Source: CAVPOO01 sp963707015 (lineage in GTDB: Bacteria > Pseudomonadota > Gammaproteobacteria > Thiohalobacterales > Thiohalobacteraceae). Taken from it: DNA of 64,000 nt. Below are positions 53,612 to 61,499 of this stretch, piece after piece (the stretch's first letter is position 1; each line of letters starts with the position of its first letter). The notes below the pieces were generated by a model that ran no database searches, was not told the origin of the DNA, and saw only the letters and a list, made by a program, of their open reading frames with translations. The stretch lies in assembly GCA_963707015.1 (NCBI GenBank), contig CAVPOO010000024.1, positions 1 through 64,000 of the forward strand, in the 5' to 3' direction. The position numbers and the translations under genes were made by a program.

Positions 53612-54133
53612 GTGACGGATCTTCTCGTCTCCTACTCCTGGAGCCATTTCTATCGGGCCAGACCTGAGATTGTCCGCATTCTGAAACGGTTCGGCGACCC
53701 CGATCCCCGGGTCGAGAAGACGGGCGTGAGGGGAATCGCCGTTGCGCACAGCGGCCTGGATAACCGCGAGGTTGTCAAACACTGCCGGAGCTTGTGGCAG
53801 AGCGAACCGCTGGATTCCTTCGAGTTTTCGGTCAAGTGGATTCCAGTCGACTATTGGTGCGAGACCGATCTGAGGGCGATGAAACGCGTGATCGACAGCA
53901 AGATCAAACCCCGTCTCGCGCAAGACCAGACCTGGGGGATGAAGGTGCGCAAGCGTGGCTGGCAGCAATATCACACCAGCGAGATTGTCGAATTCCTTGC
54001 CGCCGACATTGAACCAAAGGTCGACCTGAGCAAACCGGACCGGATCTTATGGGTCGACGTCATCGGCCGACAGACTGCCATCTCGCTGCTAAAGCCCGAG
54101 GAGATCTTCTCACTCGGCCTGCCGCATCTGTGA
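53612..54133 (+). CDS. Stand-alone THUMP-domain protein
   Basis: A 173-residue protein that I read as an isolated THUMP-type RNA-binding domain. VRGIAVAHSGLDNREVVKHC, FSVKWIPVDYWCETDLRAMKRVI and the ending ILWVDVIGRQTAISLLKPEEIFSL match the THUMP fold of Tan1-like proteins (x-hxVxhxG-x-xxxxSLL). Most bacterial THUMP domains are fused to methyltransferases or ThiI; here none is attached. It may deliver tRNA to a modifying partner. GTG 53612 is used. A 63-residue gene follows 7 bp later on the same strand. Confidence 0.72.
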   Translation: MTDLLVSYSWSHFYRARPEIVRILKRFGDPDPRVEKTGVRGIAVAHSGLDNREVVKHCRSLWQSEPLDSFEFSVKWIPVDYWCETDLRAMKRVIDSKIKPRLAQDQTWGMKVRKRGWQQYHTSEIVEFLAADIEPKVDLSKPDRILWVDVIGRQTAISLLKPEEIFSLGLPHL

Positions 54134-54140
54134 AGCGCCC

Positions 54141-54332
54141 GTGAAATACTACGTCTGGCTGGATGTTACGGACAGGCCGGTCTCAAAGGCCTGGCCCTAC
54201 GAAGACGAAACGGAACGCATGGCCGAGGAGCGGCGCCCGCCGCCTGCGGCCGCGAGCCTGCGCACGGGCACCAGGGAACAGCTCATGGAGCGGTACGGGC
54301 TGCGTGAGGAGGATTTTGCCGACAAAGGGTAG
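54141..54332 (+). CDS. Small protein downstream of the THUMP gene
   Basis: A 63-residue protein (MKYYVWLDVTDRPVSKAWPYEDE ... EQLMERYGLREEDFADKG) starting with GTG 7 bp after the THUMP stop, so the two are surely co-transcribed. No family recognised. The N-terminal part is strand-like, the C-terminal part helical and acidic. A partner or regulator of the THUMP protein is a reasonable guess from position only. Confidence 0.6.
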   Translation: MKYYVWLDVTDRPVSKAWPYEDETERMAEERRPPPAAASLRTGTREQLMERYGLREEDFADKG

Positions 54333-54470
54333 TGGTCACGAAGCCTTTCGCTCATCCCCCGGCCAGGGTAACAGGTGCAGAGGCCCCACGGCGTGCCGGC
54401 GGTCTGGCAGATCACCCTGTTGAACGGGCGCGCCTTCGTGCGCGCGGGTGAGCCCTGCCCGGAAAACAGG

Positions 54471-54862
54471 ACGGCGGCCCGGAGGCCGCCGTAAGTTCTT
54501 TCCCAAACTAATATGAAGGGGCATCAATTTCTGCGCGAGACTCACGCTACGCTCTCCTCCATGCGCGTGCCATGACCTGAATCAAAAATTGTTCCGCAAA
54601 CTCGCGTTTGGCTCTCCGGCCAGCCCGCACAAAGTGGCGCTGCACGGCCTGGGAAGACCGAAGCTCGGTGTCGCACGCGAGTCGGCCGGGCTCAGCGCGC
54701 GGCAGTGAAGCGGGAACTGGCAGCTCAGGTACCTCAGTCCGCGATAATTGATCCAGGTCAAAGCGCGTAGCTGTGCACAAGCGTAAGTTAGGACCTGCGC
54801 AGAACTTGATGCCTCCTTACATCAATCTGGGAAAGAACTTACGGCGGCCTTCGGGCCGCCGC
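54471..54862. repeat. Inverted pair of hairpin-ended elements
   Basis: 54471-54540 and 54792-54862 are inverted, imperfect copies of about 70 bp. Each holds the GC hairpin (cggcggcc-x2-cgggccgccg type), then taagttctttccca and a diverging arm with gaggcatcaa-type sequence. The middle (54541-54791) has no gene. Each copy points outward, ending in its terminator hairpin and a T-rich tail. Confidence 0.75.
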
Positions 54863-55114
54863 TTTGTTATATCCGGCTCATGCGGCATGGCCAGGGGGAT
54901 CCTGTTGGGAGCCGTCGCCAGACCGCCTGGCTGCAGTCCTTGATCCAGGTCAACTACGAGGCGCCATTTGCCGCCGTCACCTGTCCTTTTGGCCATACTT
55001 GAAGCAGGAAGGGAGACAAACCACTTGGGCGAGACCCGCGGTCGCTGGTGTGGCCTGTCGCGCACCCGCCAGTCGGTAATGCCGCCGTGGTGAGCGTCGA
55101 GAGAGGAAAAGATC

Positions 55115-55326
55115 ATGCCGAATTCGAACCAGCGTAGTCCCCGTTATGTCGTTGCCGCAGTTGCGGCATTGGCGTTCGTGCTGTGCGGCGCGCCGGCAAG
55201 CGCTGCGAGCTGGACTGAATCCACCGACACCAGTGACCTCCCGGGTACCGCATCTTTGTGCGCTTTCAGGATGCCGGCGGCGTGACGCGAGGCTCAACGA
55301 GCGTGGCGGTGCGGACAGCCCAGTGA
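55115..55326 (+). pseudogene. Deleted secreted protein related to the sugar-dehydrogenase linker
   Basis: ATG 55115, with GAGAGGAAAAG upstream, starts a signal peptide (PRYVVAAVAALAFVLCGAPASA) and ASWTESTDTSDLPGT. After a frame change the sequence reads RIFVRFQDAGGVTRGSTSVA and ends VRTAQ at 55326. This last part matches RIFVRFRDAAGVTRGSTSVA in the dehydrogenase at 30.7-32.8 kb. The middle of the protein appears deleted. Confidence 0.65.
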
Positions 55327-55537
55327 CCCGCGCGTGCCACACACCAGGCGGGGTCCGGTCGTTTGCCGCTTCGCCTGCGGTCTGATCGATCTTCGGCACT
55401 TCCGCTTACGCCCCGCCGGGAGTAGTCTTCGATAAAACGCCGCCCCGCCGGGCGGGAAGGGCTGTTCGCCGGTGATCAGTCACAGCAGGCGCAATCACGA
55501 AATGAGGTGGGTTGGCCCGGCTGACGAGGGGGTGGGA

Positions 55538-55906
55538 ATGGTGTCACGAACGCGACTGTGTCTGGCCATCCCGTTGCTCTGGTTCAGCGCGGCAGTCCTG
55601 GCACAGGAGCCTGACGGCAACAGTCTGCTCAGGCAATGTCAGTTCGCGCTTGATTCAAATGAAGGTCAGACAACCCGGGAGTTCATGGGTGGCGCGTATT
55701 GCCTGGGCATGGTTCGTGGCATCTACGCACTGAATGACTATTACATGTCGCTTGGGCGATCGGTCATGTGTCTTCCCGAGGAGCTTACCCTCACCCGCAT
55801 GGTAGAGGTCGTCATGAGGTATCTGTCGGATCATCCGGCGCAGCTGCATGAACCGGACACGGCGCTTGCGGTGCTCGCCCTGCAGTCCGCATTCCCTTGT
55901 CCCTGA
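55538..55906 (+). CDS. Rap1a/Tai-family protein
   Basis: A 122-residue exported protein: signal peptide 1-22 (LCLAIPLLWFSAAVLAQ), then the Rap1a/Tai pattern. This includes CQFAL, GAYCLGMVRGIYAL, VMCLPEELTLTRMVEVVMRYL and the ending LAVLALQSAFPCP, with four Cys forming two disulfides in relatives. Known members are periplasmic immunity proteins against type VI amidase effectors. No effector gene or T6SS lies nearby, so it is an orphan. The start at 55538 opens the signal peptide. Confidence 0.8.
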   Translation: MVSRTRLCLAIPLLWFSAAVLAQEPDGNSLLRQCQFALDSNEGQTTREFMGGAYCLGMVRGIYALNDYYMSLGRSVMCLPEELTLTRMVEVVMRYLSDHPAQLHEPDTALAVLALQSAFPCP

Positions 55907-55986
55907 GCCTCCAGGCCCCTGGCCTGGCTGGAAACGCCATACGCGAGGGCGCAAGCTGCTTGCGGCCAGACTGCCTCACACGTTAC

Positions 55987-56325
55987 CTAGCGGTACCGGG
56001 AGAGCTCGCGAAAGTTCGGACAGAAGGTGTGCTCGGGGATGTCTTTGCCGTTTTTCAGGTAGTCATCGCATGTCTCTATCGTGGTGCAATGCTTGCACAC
56101 GAGAAGATGTTTTTCGACGGCGACAGGTTGCGCCTTGCGCAGGAATCGGGCACGTGTCACGCCCGCATGCGGCAGCATTTTGTCGATACGCAGCGCCGTC
56201 ATTCTACTCACGACATCCTGACGGTAACGCCTGAGCTGCCGCACGCTTCTGCTGACGCCGAGGACCATTGCCACGAACGATACGGCGACAATCACCACCA
56301 GGATCATGGTAAGTGAAGAGTCCAT
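55987..56325 (-). CDS. DUF6455-type membrane-anchored Cys protein
   Basis: A 112-residue protein with an N-terminal helix (LTMILVVIVAVSFVAMVLGV). A soluble part carries MTALRIDKMLPHAGV, CKHCTTIETCDDYL and HTFCPNFREL. The C-x2-C ... C ... FCPN pattern fits the DUF6455 family, whose function is unknown. A copy of the TACGTAGT motif lies 66-87 bp upstream, the only copy in front of an intact protein gene. Confidence 0.75.
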   Translation of the reverse strand: MDSSLTMILVVIVAVSFVAMVLGVSRSVRQLRRYRQDVVSRMTALRIDKMLPHAGVTRARFLRKAQPVAVEKHLLVCKHCTTIETCDDYLKNGKDIPEHTFCPNFRELSRYR

Positions 56326-56390
56326 CGAGTGTCTCCTCCTCCTTCTTTGTTGGATTTTTGCGCGAAGCTAGCACAGGGGCGCCAGCGCCG

Positions 56391-56412
56391 ATATCCGGAA
56401 AACTACCTACGG
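56391..56412 (-). promoter_or_regulatory. TACGTAGT motif, copy 4 of 4, upstream of DUF6455 gene
   Basis: Plus strand ATATCCGGAAAACTACCTACGG. Shares ATATCCGG-x3-ACTACCTACG with 34997-35017. It lies between the divergent DUF6455 and methyltransferase genes, 66 bp from the first and 54 bp from the second. Confidence 0.5.
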
Positions 56413-56465
56413 TGAGGGCCGCTGCGCCGCGAAATTGTTCCGCGGCCGGCATTGAACGATCGATC

Positions 56466-57275
56466 ATGGCGAGATTGACACCCGATGAACTCGAACGGCT
56501 GGATCCTTATACATTCATGGCCGTGCTCGGGAAAAAGGTGATCCGGCCGGGGGGCGCCAGAGCGACCGAAACGTTGTTTCGCATGGCCGGCCTGGGGGCG
56601 GGCCACACCGTCCTGGATATCGGCTGCGGAGTAGGGACCACGGCCATCCAGCTCGCGTCACGGTTCGGCTGTCGCGTGACAGGCGTGGATCTGGACAGCC
56701 TCATGATCGAGTATGCCAGGCGCAATATCCACAGGGCCGGGCTGGAGGACACAATCACACTGCGTCAGGGCGATATCCAGGCACTGCCGTTTGCCGACGC
56801 CGCCTTCGACGTTGTCACCATAGAGGCGGTAACCATGTTTACGCCGCATCAGCAAAGATCGGTGCAGGAGGCGGTGCGTGTCTGCCGGCCCGGTGGCCGT
56901 ATCTTCGATCATGAGTTCGTATGGGTCAGGCAGCCGCCACGCGATCTGCGGCACGTTTTCGATAATCTGGTCTGTCCCGGAATGTCATTCGAGACGCAAC
57001 GGGAATGGCGGGAACTCTACCGGGCAGCGGGACAGGAACAGATTCGGACTGTCGCTGTGCCATTCGATCTGCTGACCTTCAGGGGCATGCTGCGCGATGA
57101 GGGGGTGGGGGGTACTCTCGCCTTTATCGCCCGATCGATGTCGCGCTGGTCCTACCTGAAAAAGATGCTGTGGTTGAGCCATCGAATCCTCAAGGTATCG
57201 CCCTACCTCGGCTCGGTGGTGATTGTAAGCAGCAAACCCCCCGTGACGGACCCGTCCGACCGGCTGGGGCGGTGA
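56466..57275 (+). CDS. SAM-dependent methyltransferase
   Basis: A 269-residue class I methyltransferase. SAM-binding motif I is VLDIGCGVGTTAIQLA, the acidic loop is VTGVDLDSLMIEYAR, motif II is GDIQALPFADAAFDVV, and VCRPGGRIF is the post-II motif. The UbiE/cyclopropane-type core is followed by a helical C-terminal part (about 170-269). The substrate is unknown; quinone or lipid methylation is the usual guess for this type. ATG 56466 fits a protein starting MARLTPDELERLDPYTF. The longer in-frame upstream region is not coding-like. Confidence 0.83.
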   Translation: MARLTPDELERLDPYTFMAVLGKKVIRPGGARATETLFRMAGLGAGHTVLDIGCGVGTTAIQLASRFGCRVTGVDLDSLMIEYARRNIHRAGLEDTITLRQGDIQALPFADAAFDVVTIEAVTMFTPHQQRSVQEAVRVCRPGGRIFDHEFVWVRQPPRDLRHVFDNLVCPGMSFETQREWRELYRAAGQEQIRTVAVPFDLLTFRGMLRDEGVGGTLAFIARSMSRWSYLKKMLWLSHRILKVSPYLGSVVIVSSKPPVTDPSDRLGR

Positions 57276-57539
57276 TGAGCAGTAACAGGCCGTGAGACGG
57301 TATTTCGGCACCCACCCTGTAGCTCTGTGACCGTTTCGGCCGGAATCCGGCCCGATCCTCGCCAGGTGAAGAAATGTCGTGGATTTCAGGACCCTCATGA
57401 CGCGGCATCAGGAACGGTGGAAAGTCCCGCCGGTGCCGGGACAGTCCAAACGGCTCGCCCAGGCAGATTTCAGTGTCCTGTGATTTGCCATGAATTGCGA
57501 CTACAATCATGTGTATTCAGAAAGTAACAGGTGACTGAA

Positions 57540-58079
57540 ATGATGTTGAGGCATATCCCGGCGTTGTCCGCGCCCATTCCCTTCCTCTTGACACTTTCAT
57601 TCTGTGTGGCCGGAATTTCCAGTCTGGCGATCGCGGGTGCCGCGGCAGAGGGCAAATCAGGGAGCGGCGATCCGCCATACCAGGTCGTAGACGGCAAGGT
57701 CGATGCGTCCACCTACCTCGGCTGGCGCGTGTTTCATTCGGCCTGTTACGGCTGTCATGGTGTGGATGCCACCGGAACGACAGTCGCACCTGACCTGGTC
57801 GAGCGTATCAAAACGATGGACGCGCGCGATTTCACGGACGTGGTTCTGACCCGCTACCGGATCACGCTGGGATTTGATGACGCCGCTGCGGACGACAATA
57901 CCGCGCTCCGCCAGCAATTTCTCGAGCTGGTGCTGAAACATGAGCGGGGCCAGCTGATCATGCCGGAATGGGGCCGGGACGCCAATGTGCAGCCGCACTT
58001 GCTGGATATATACGCCTATCTTCGCGCCCGTTCGGACGGTGCGCTGGGTCCCGGCCGCCCGCAGAAGATGTCCGAATAA
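57540..58079 (+). CDS. Exported monohaem cytochrome c, possibly C1-linked
   Basis: A 179-residue protein: signal peptide to about residue 35 (SLAIAGAAA), one haem site ACYGCHGVDATG, and a distal Met candidate in QLIMPEWG. The segment TYLGWRVFHSACYGCHG and the ending LDIYAYLRARSDGALGPGRP resemble cytochromes found with methanol-dehydrogenase or C1 genes. It lies 6 bp from the convergent fhc cluster, which makes a role in methanol or formaldehyde oxidation likely. AACAGGTGA supports ATG 57540. Confidence 0.78.
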   Translation: MMLRHIPALSAPIPFLLTLSFCVAGISSLAIAGAAAEGKSGSGDPPYQVVDGKVDASTYLGWRVFHSACYGCHGVDATGTTVAPDLVERIKTMDARDFTDVVLTRYRITLGFDDAAADDNTALRQQFLELVLKHERGQLIMPEWGRDANVQPHLLDIYAYLRARSDGALGPGRPQKMSE

Positions 58080-58085
58080 GTCGGG

Positions 58086-58904
58086 CTATCTGACCCACAC
58101 CAGCAATTCGCCCTTGCCATCGCAGGCGAGGTCACCCGCATAGCGGCGCACGCGTAACTGGCCCTTGTCGAGCCGGGAAAAGCGGCTGTCCAGGTCCGCG
58201 AATGAGTCCAGCAGCAGGTGCAGAAAACCGAGCCTGTGCTCACCACAGTCATTGAGGGTGGCAGGTAACGAGGCGGGCAGTTGCCTGAACAGCAGCGTTC
58301 CCCGCCGCATGCCGTAGCCGGCGGCGATTCCGACCTTGCCCAGCACGGCGATGGTGCCGGCCACCATACGCGCTCCGCAATAGTCACCGGTATCGCCTTC
58401 GATCAGGATATAGCCGCGGCGCATCCGGTCACCGGTACGGTCACCGGCGTTGCCCGTGACCAGGAGGGTGCCGCCCCGCATACCCCGGTGATCGCCGGGG
58501 ATCGCGGCACCGGCAAAGTCACCACAGCTGCCCCTCAGGTGGATCATGCCGTTGTGCATGCCGCTGGCCGTCCAGTGGCCGCTATCGCCGTGGACCTCGA
58601 TGTTACCCCCGCGCATGCCCAGACCCAGGTAGTCGCCGGTATTGCCGTACACCCGGATGCGCCCGGTTTCCATGCCGGCGCCGATTGCGTCCAGCCTCGC
58701 GCAGCTGTTACGGATCACCAGATCCTGTGGATCCTCTCCCGTAATCTCGAAAAGCTCACCGACCTGCATGCGCCGGTTACCACAGCTCAGGCCCAGCCGG
58801 GCGACGTCCTCCGGGCTCGCGCCGGACAGACGGTCCGGACGCACAGCCGACAGGTCGATGCGGTGCAGGGGTTCATCACGCAGGGTCAGTGTCAGGGCCG
58901 TCAC
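58086..58904 (-). CDS. fhcC: Formyltransferase/hydrolase complex subunit C
   Basis: A 272-residue subunit related to FwdC/FmdC of formylmethanofuran dehydrogenase. The body is a glutamate-synthase-like beta-helix with repeated G-x-x-G-x-x-x-G units (GMETGRIRVYGNTGDYLGLGMRGGNIEVHGDSGHW and following). In bacteria the Fhc complex hydrolyses formylmethanofuran to formate instead of reducing CO2. The start overlaps the fhcD stop by 4 bases. It is the last gene of the leftward fhcB-A-D-C group. Confidence 0.9.
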   Translation of the reverse strand: MTALTLTLRDEPLHRIDLSAVRPDRLSGASPEDVARLGLSCGNRRMQVGELFEITGEDPQDLVIRNSCARLDAIGAGMETGRIRVYGNTGDYLGLGMRGGNIEVHGDSGHWTASGMHNGMIHLRGSCGDFAGAAIPGDHRGMRGGTLLVTGNAGDRTGDRMRRGYILIEGDTGDYCGARMVAGTIAVLGKVGIAAGYGMRRGTLLFRQLPASLPATLNDCGEHRLGFLHLLLDSFADLDSRFSRLDKGQLRVRRYAGDLACDGKGELLVWVR

Positions 58905-59797
58905 GCCAGGATCTCCCGCAGGTGAAAATGATACTGGCCGAGTTTGCCGCCGTAGTTGCCGGCCGATATGCGCCTGACACCGTGTTGCGCGCCCAGTGCG
59001 CAGGCGGCCTCGATCCCGGCCCGCATCGCCGTGCGTATGTCGCTGTCATTGACACCGTCGATGACAATCTCGAGTACGGCTTCGATATCGGGCGTCAGTT
59101 GCGTCGCGGTCATGCCCGTCAGCGTCGGGCAGAAGGCCTGGTTGGTGGAGGCCGGCAGTGCCGGATATTTCGAGCCCACCTTGGATCCCGAGCGGACCAC
59201 CCCGCCGGGAAAGGGCATGATGACATTCGGTACCTCGCGCATGGCAGCGATGGCGGCTTCGCAGGCGCTCAGCGCCTGTTCCTGTGAGACGGCCAGGATC
59301 AGAAAGTTGCCCCCGCCGACGGCGTCGGTGTAGCCGGTGCTTTCCTCGCAGAGAAACTCACCGTCCATGACCGGGATGCGCCAGTAACGGCGTTCGCCGA
59401 TCAGCTTTGAAGTCTGGTAACCGTCGCCGAAGAAGCGGATGTTACGCCCGAGGTTGAGGGTCTTGTCGCCGTGCATTCCGGCAAATACGGCACTGCTCGG
59501 TGCGGTCAGCAGACACTGACCGACGCGATTTTCCAGTTGCTTGCCAAGGGCCTTGCTGGACATGCCGAACAGCAGCACCGAAACACCGGGGCGCCCGTCC
59601 GGGGTGGCTTCGGCGGGCAGCTCGGACTCGATGCCGGCCTCGACGCCGCAGCCGATCACCGAGGTCGCGAAGCCGGTCATGGATTCGGCCGCATGGCGTG
59701 CCCAGCGGTGATTCAATGCCGTGACAAGCACCCGCGTCGCCTTCATGCCGAAGGCCTCGGCAAAGGTGTCATCGATGGTCACGCCGTTGATGATCAT
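58901..59797 (-). CDS. fhcD: Formylmethanofuran:tetrahydromethanopterin formyltransferase (FhcD/Ftr)
   Basis: A 298-residue formyltransferase. MIINGVTIDDTFAEAFGMKATRVLVTA is the Ftr start, and GSKVGSKYPALPASTNQAFCPTL and ISAGNYGGKLGQYHFHLRE close the protein. It moves the formyl group from formyl-H4MPT to methanofuran in the complex. Start 59797 overlaps the fhcA stop by 4 bases and opens the family N-terminus; a longer upstream extension is translated fhcA sequence. Cytoplasmic. Confidence 0.93.
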   Translation of the reverse strand: MIINGVTIDDTFAEAFGMKATRVLVTALNHRWARHAAESMTGFATSVIGCGVEAGIESELPAEATPDGRPGVSVLLFGMSSKALGKQLENRVGQCLLTAPSSAVFAGMHGDKTLNLGRNIRFFGDGYQTSKLIGERRYWRIPVMDGEFLCEESTGYTDAVGGGNFLILAVSQEQALSACEAAIAAMREVPNVIMPFPGGVVRSGSKVGSKYPALPASTNQAFCPTLTGMTATQLTPDIEAVLEIVIDGVNDSDIRTAMRAGIEAACALGAQHGVRRISAGNYGGKLGQYHFHLREILA

Positions 59798-61464
59798 GGG
59801 GCAGCTCGTGGCGCACAGGTGGTGCTCATGACCGGACTGCCGATACCCTCGGCCATTTCGTCCCGGCTGATCTTGAAGTTTTCCATCTGGATGCCGCGGT
59901 AGCGGTCGAAGTACGCTTTCAGTGAGTGTTCGATGCCGCGGTCGAATTCGGGACATACGGCATGCGTGCCACCACGGGTGACCGCACAGATCTCACCGTC
60001 ACGCACCACCAGTTTTCCATTCTTGAACACATAGGCGGGGCGCTCAAACATGCGTTCCCGGTTGGCATCATCGCGGTAGACGGTGATATCGGCAAAGGCG
60101 CCGGCAGCCAGGTGACCGCGATCCTTGAGACCGAGTATGCGGGCGGGTCCGGCGCGCGTCATGATCGCCATCTCATACAGGGAATACTCGCGCGTCAGGC
60201 CGGACAGACGCGAACAGGCGGCTGCCTCCGGATGAATCTGCTCCAGCATGGATTCGCGGAAACTGCGGTCCATCAGCAGGCGGATCAAATGCGGGTAACT
60301 GGTGAAGGGTGCACCGTTGGGATGATCGGTGGTGAGGAAGACCCGCCAGGGGTCGTCGACCATCAGAAAGATTTCCAGGCCGATCGCCCACTGCATGGCA
60401 TTGACGAAATTCCGGTCGCGGTAACGGAACGGGACCACGCCGCAACCGGCGTCGCATTCGATATCCATGCAGACCCACTTGTTGGGTTGCGCGTACCCGT
60501 GGTTGGCATACTGACGCATGGTATCGCCGGAGACGGTAACCGTCTGCCCGAACATCACCTGGCCAATGTCGGCGCTGATATTGGGGCTGGAATTGATGGC
60601 CTCGGCAATCTCTGCGGCTGCCGAGGAAAATTTGCGCTCGCCCTCGGTGCCGTAGCTGTGAAACTGGATATGGGTCAGGTGCAGCGGCAGTCCCTCGGCA
60701 GCGCGCATGGTTTCCAGGGTCGTGCGGTAGTTGCCGGGAACCCCCAGATTGCTGGCGTGCACGTGCAGGGGATGCGGCACGCCCAGTTCGTACAGGGCGC
60801 GGCTGAGGCGCTGCACGATCTGGCGCGGCGTGATCTCGTAGTAGGGGCTCGGTTCGTCGATGTCCAGTTTGCGCGCGTTGAACTTGAACGCGTTAATGCC
60901 GCCCGGGTTGACAACCTTGATGCCTATGCACTGGGTGGCGTGCAGAGTCCAGGCGACGTAGTCATTGATCACGCCCTGTTCGGCACCCTCGGCGAGCAGC
61001 CGCAACAGGAAGTCATCATTGCCCAGCATGGCGTAGCCGCCGGTATCGAGGATCGGCGTATCCGCCATCTCCATATGTGCCTGGCGCGCATTGACCGGCA
61101 GCACGGCCGGTTCGAAGGCCGCGGTGTAGCCCATTTCGGCATAGCGATAGCCGGTCAGAAAGGTCGACGGTGTCGCATGACTGCAGCCGGAGCGGGTCAC
61201 GGCGGTGTGTTCGACCGGTGCCTGTCGACACAATTCCGGCATCAGGGTGCGCGCGACATTTACCTTGCCCCCGCCAATATGGGTATGCAGATCGATGGCG
61301 CCGGCCATGACGACGCTCCCGCGCAGGTCATACTCGGCATCGATCGTCGCGTCGGCAGCGGGTGCGTCGGCGATGCGGTCGTCGTGGATATACAGGTCGC
61401 GGACCTCGCCATCGATGCCGTTGGCGGGATCGTAGACAGTTCCGGCAGTTAATTTGATCAGCAT
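59794..61464 (-). CDS. fhcA: Formyltransferase/hydrolase complex subunit A
   Basis: A 556-residue amidohydrolase-type subunit. GAIDLHTHIGGGKVNVAR gives the H-x-H metal site, LHVHASNLGVPGN and LHLTHIQFHSYGTEG further ligands, and LTTDHPNGAPFTSYPHLI the catalytic Asp region. It hydrolyses formylmethanofuran to formate with a di-zinc centre in the bacterial complex. It follows fhcB after 35 bp and is coupled to fhcD by a 4-base overlap. Confidence 0.93.
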   Translation of the reverse strand: MLIKLTAGTVYDPANGIDGEVRDLYIHDDRIADAPAADATIDAEYDLRGSVVMAGAIDLHTHIGGGKVNVARTLMPELCRQAPVEHTAVTRSGCSHATPSTFLTGYRYAEMGYTAAFEPAVLPVNARQAHMEMADTPILDTGGYAMLGNDDFLLRLLAEGAEQGVINDYVAWTLHATQCIGIKVVNPGGINAFKFNARKLDIDEPSPYYEITPRQIVQRLSRALYELGVPHPLHVHASNLGVPGNYRTTLETMRAAEGLPLHLTHIQFHSYGTEGERKFSSAAAEIAEAINSSPNISADIGQVMFGQTVTVSGDTMRQYANHGYAQPNKWVCMDIECDAGCGVVPFRYRDRNFVNAMQWAIGLEIFLMVDDPWRVFLTTDHPNGAPFTSYPHLIRLLMDRSFRESMLEQIHPEAAACSRLSGLTREYSLYEMAIMTRAGPARILGLKDRGHLAAGAFADITVYRDDANRERMFERPAYVFKNGKLVVRDGEICAVTRGGTHAVCPEFDRGIEHSLKAYFDRYRGIQMENFKISRDEMAEGIGSPVMSTTCAPRAAP

Positions 61465-61499
61465 GATGATTCGACTGGCATGAGTGTCGTCCGGGATGA

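Noticed and set aside
56313..56465. N-terminal extension of the methyltransferase
   Set aside because: It overlaps the divergent DUF6455 gene and the motif region and is not conserved-looking; ATG 56466 opens a normal protein.
59926..61452. 508-codon open frame opposite fhcA, and others opposite fhcB and fhcC
   Set aside because: The minus-strand genes match known families over full length; the plus-strand frames have no family features.
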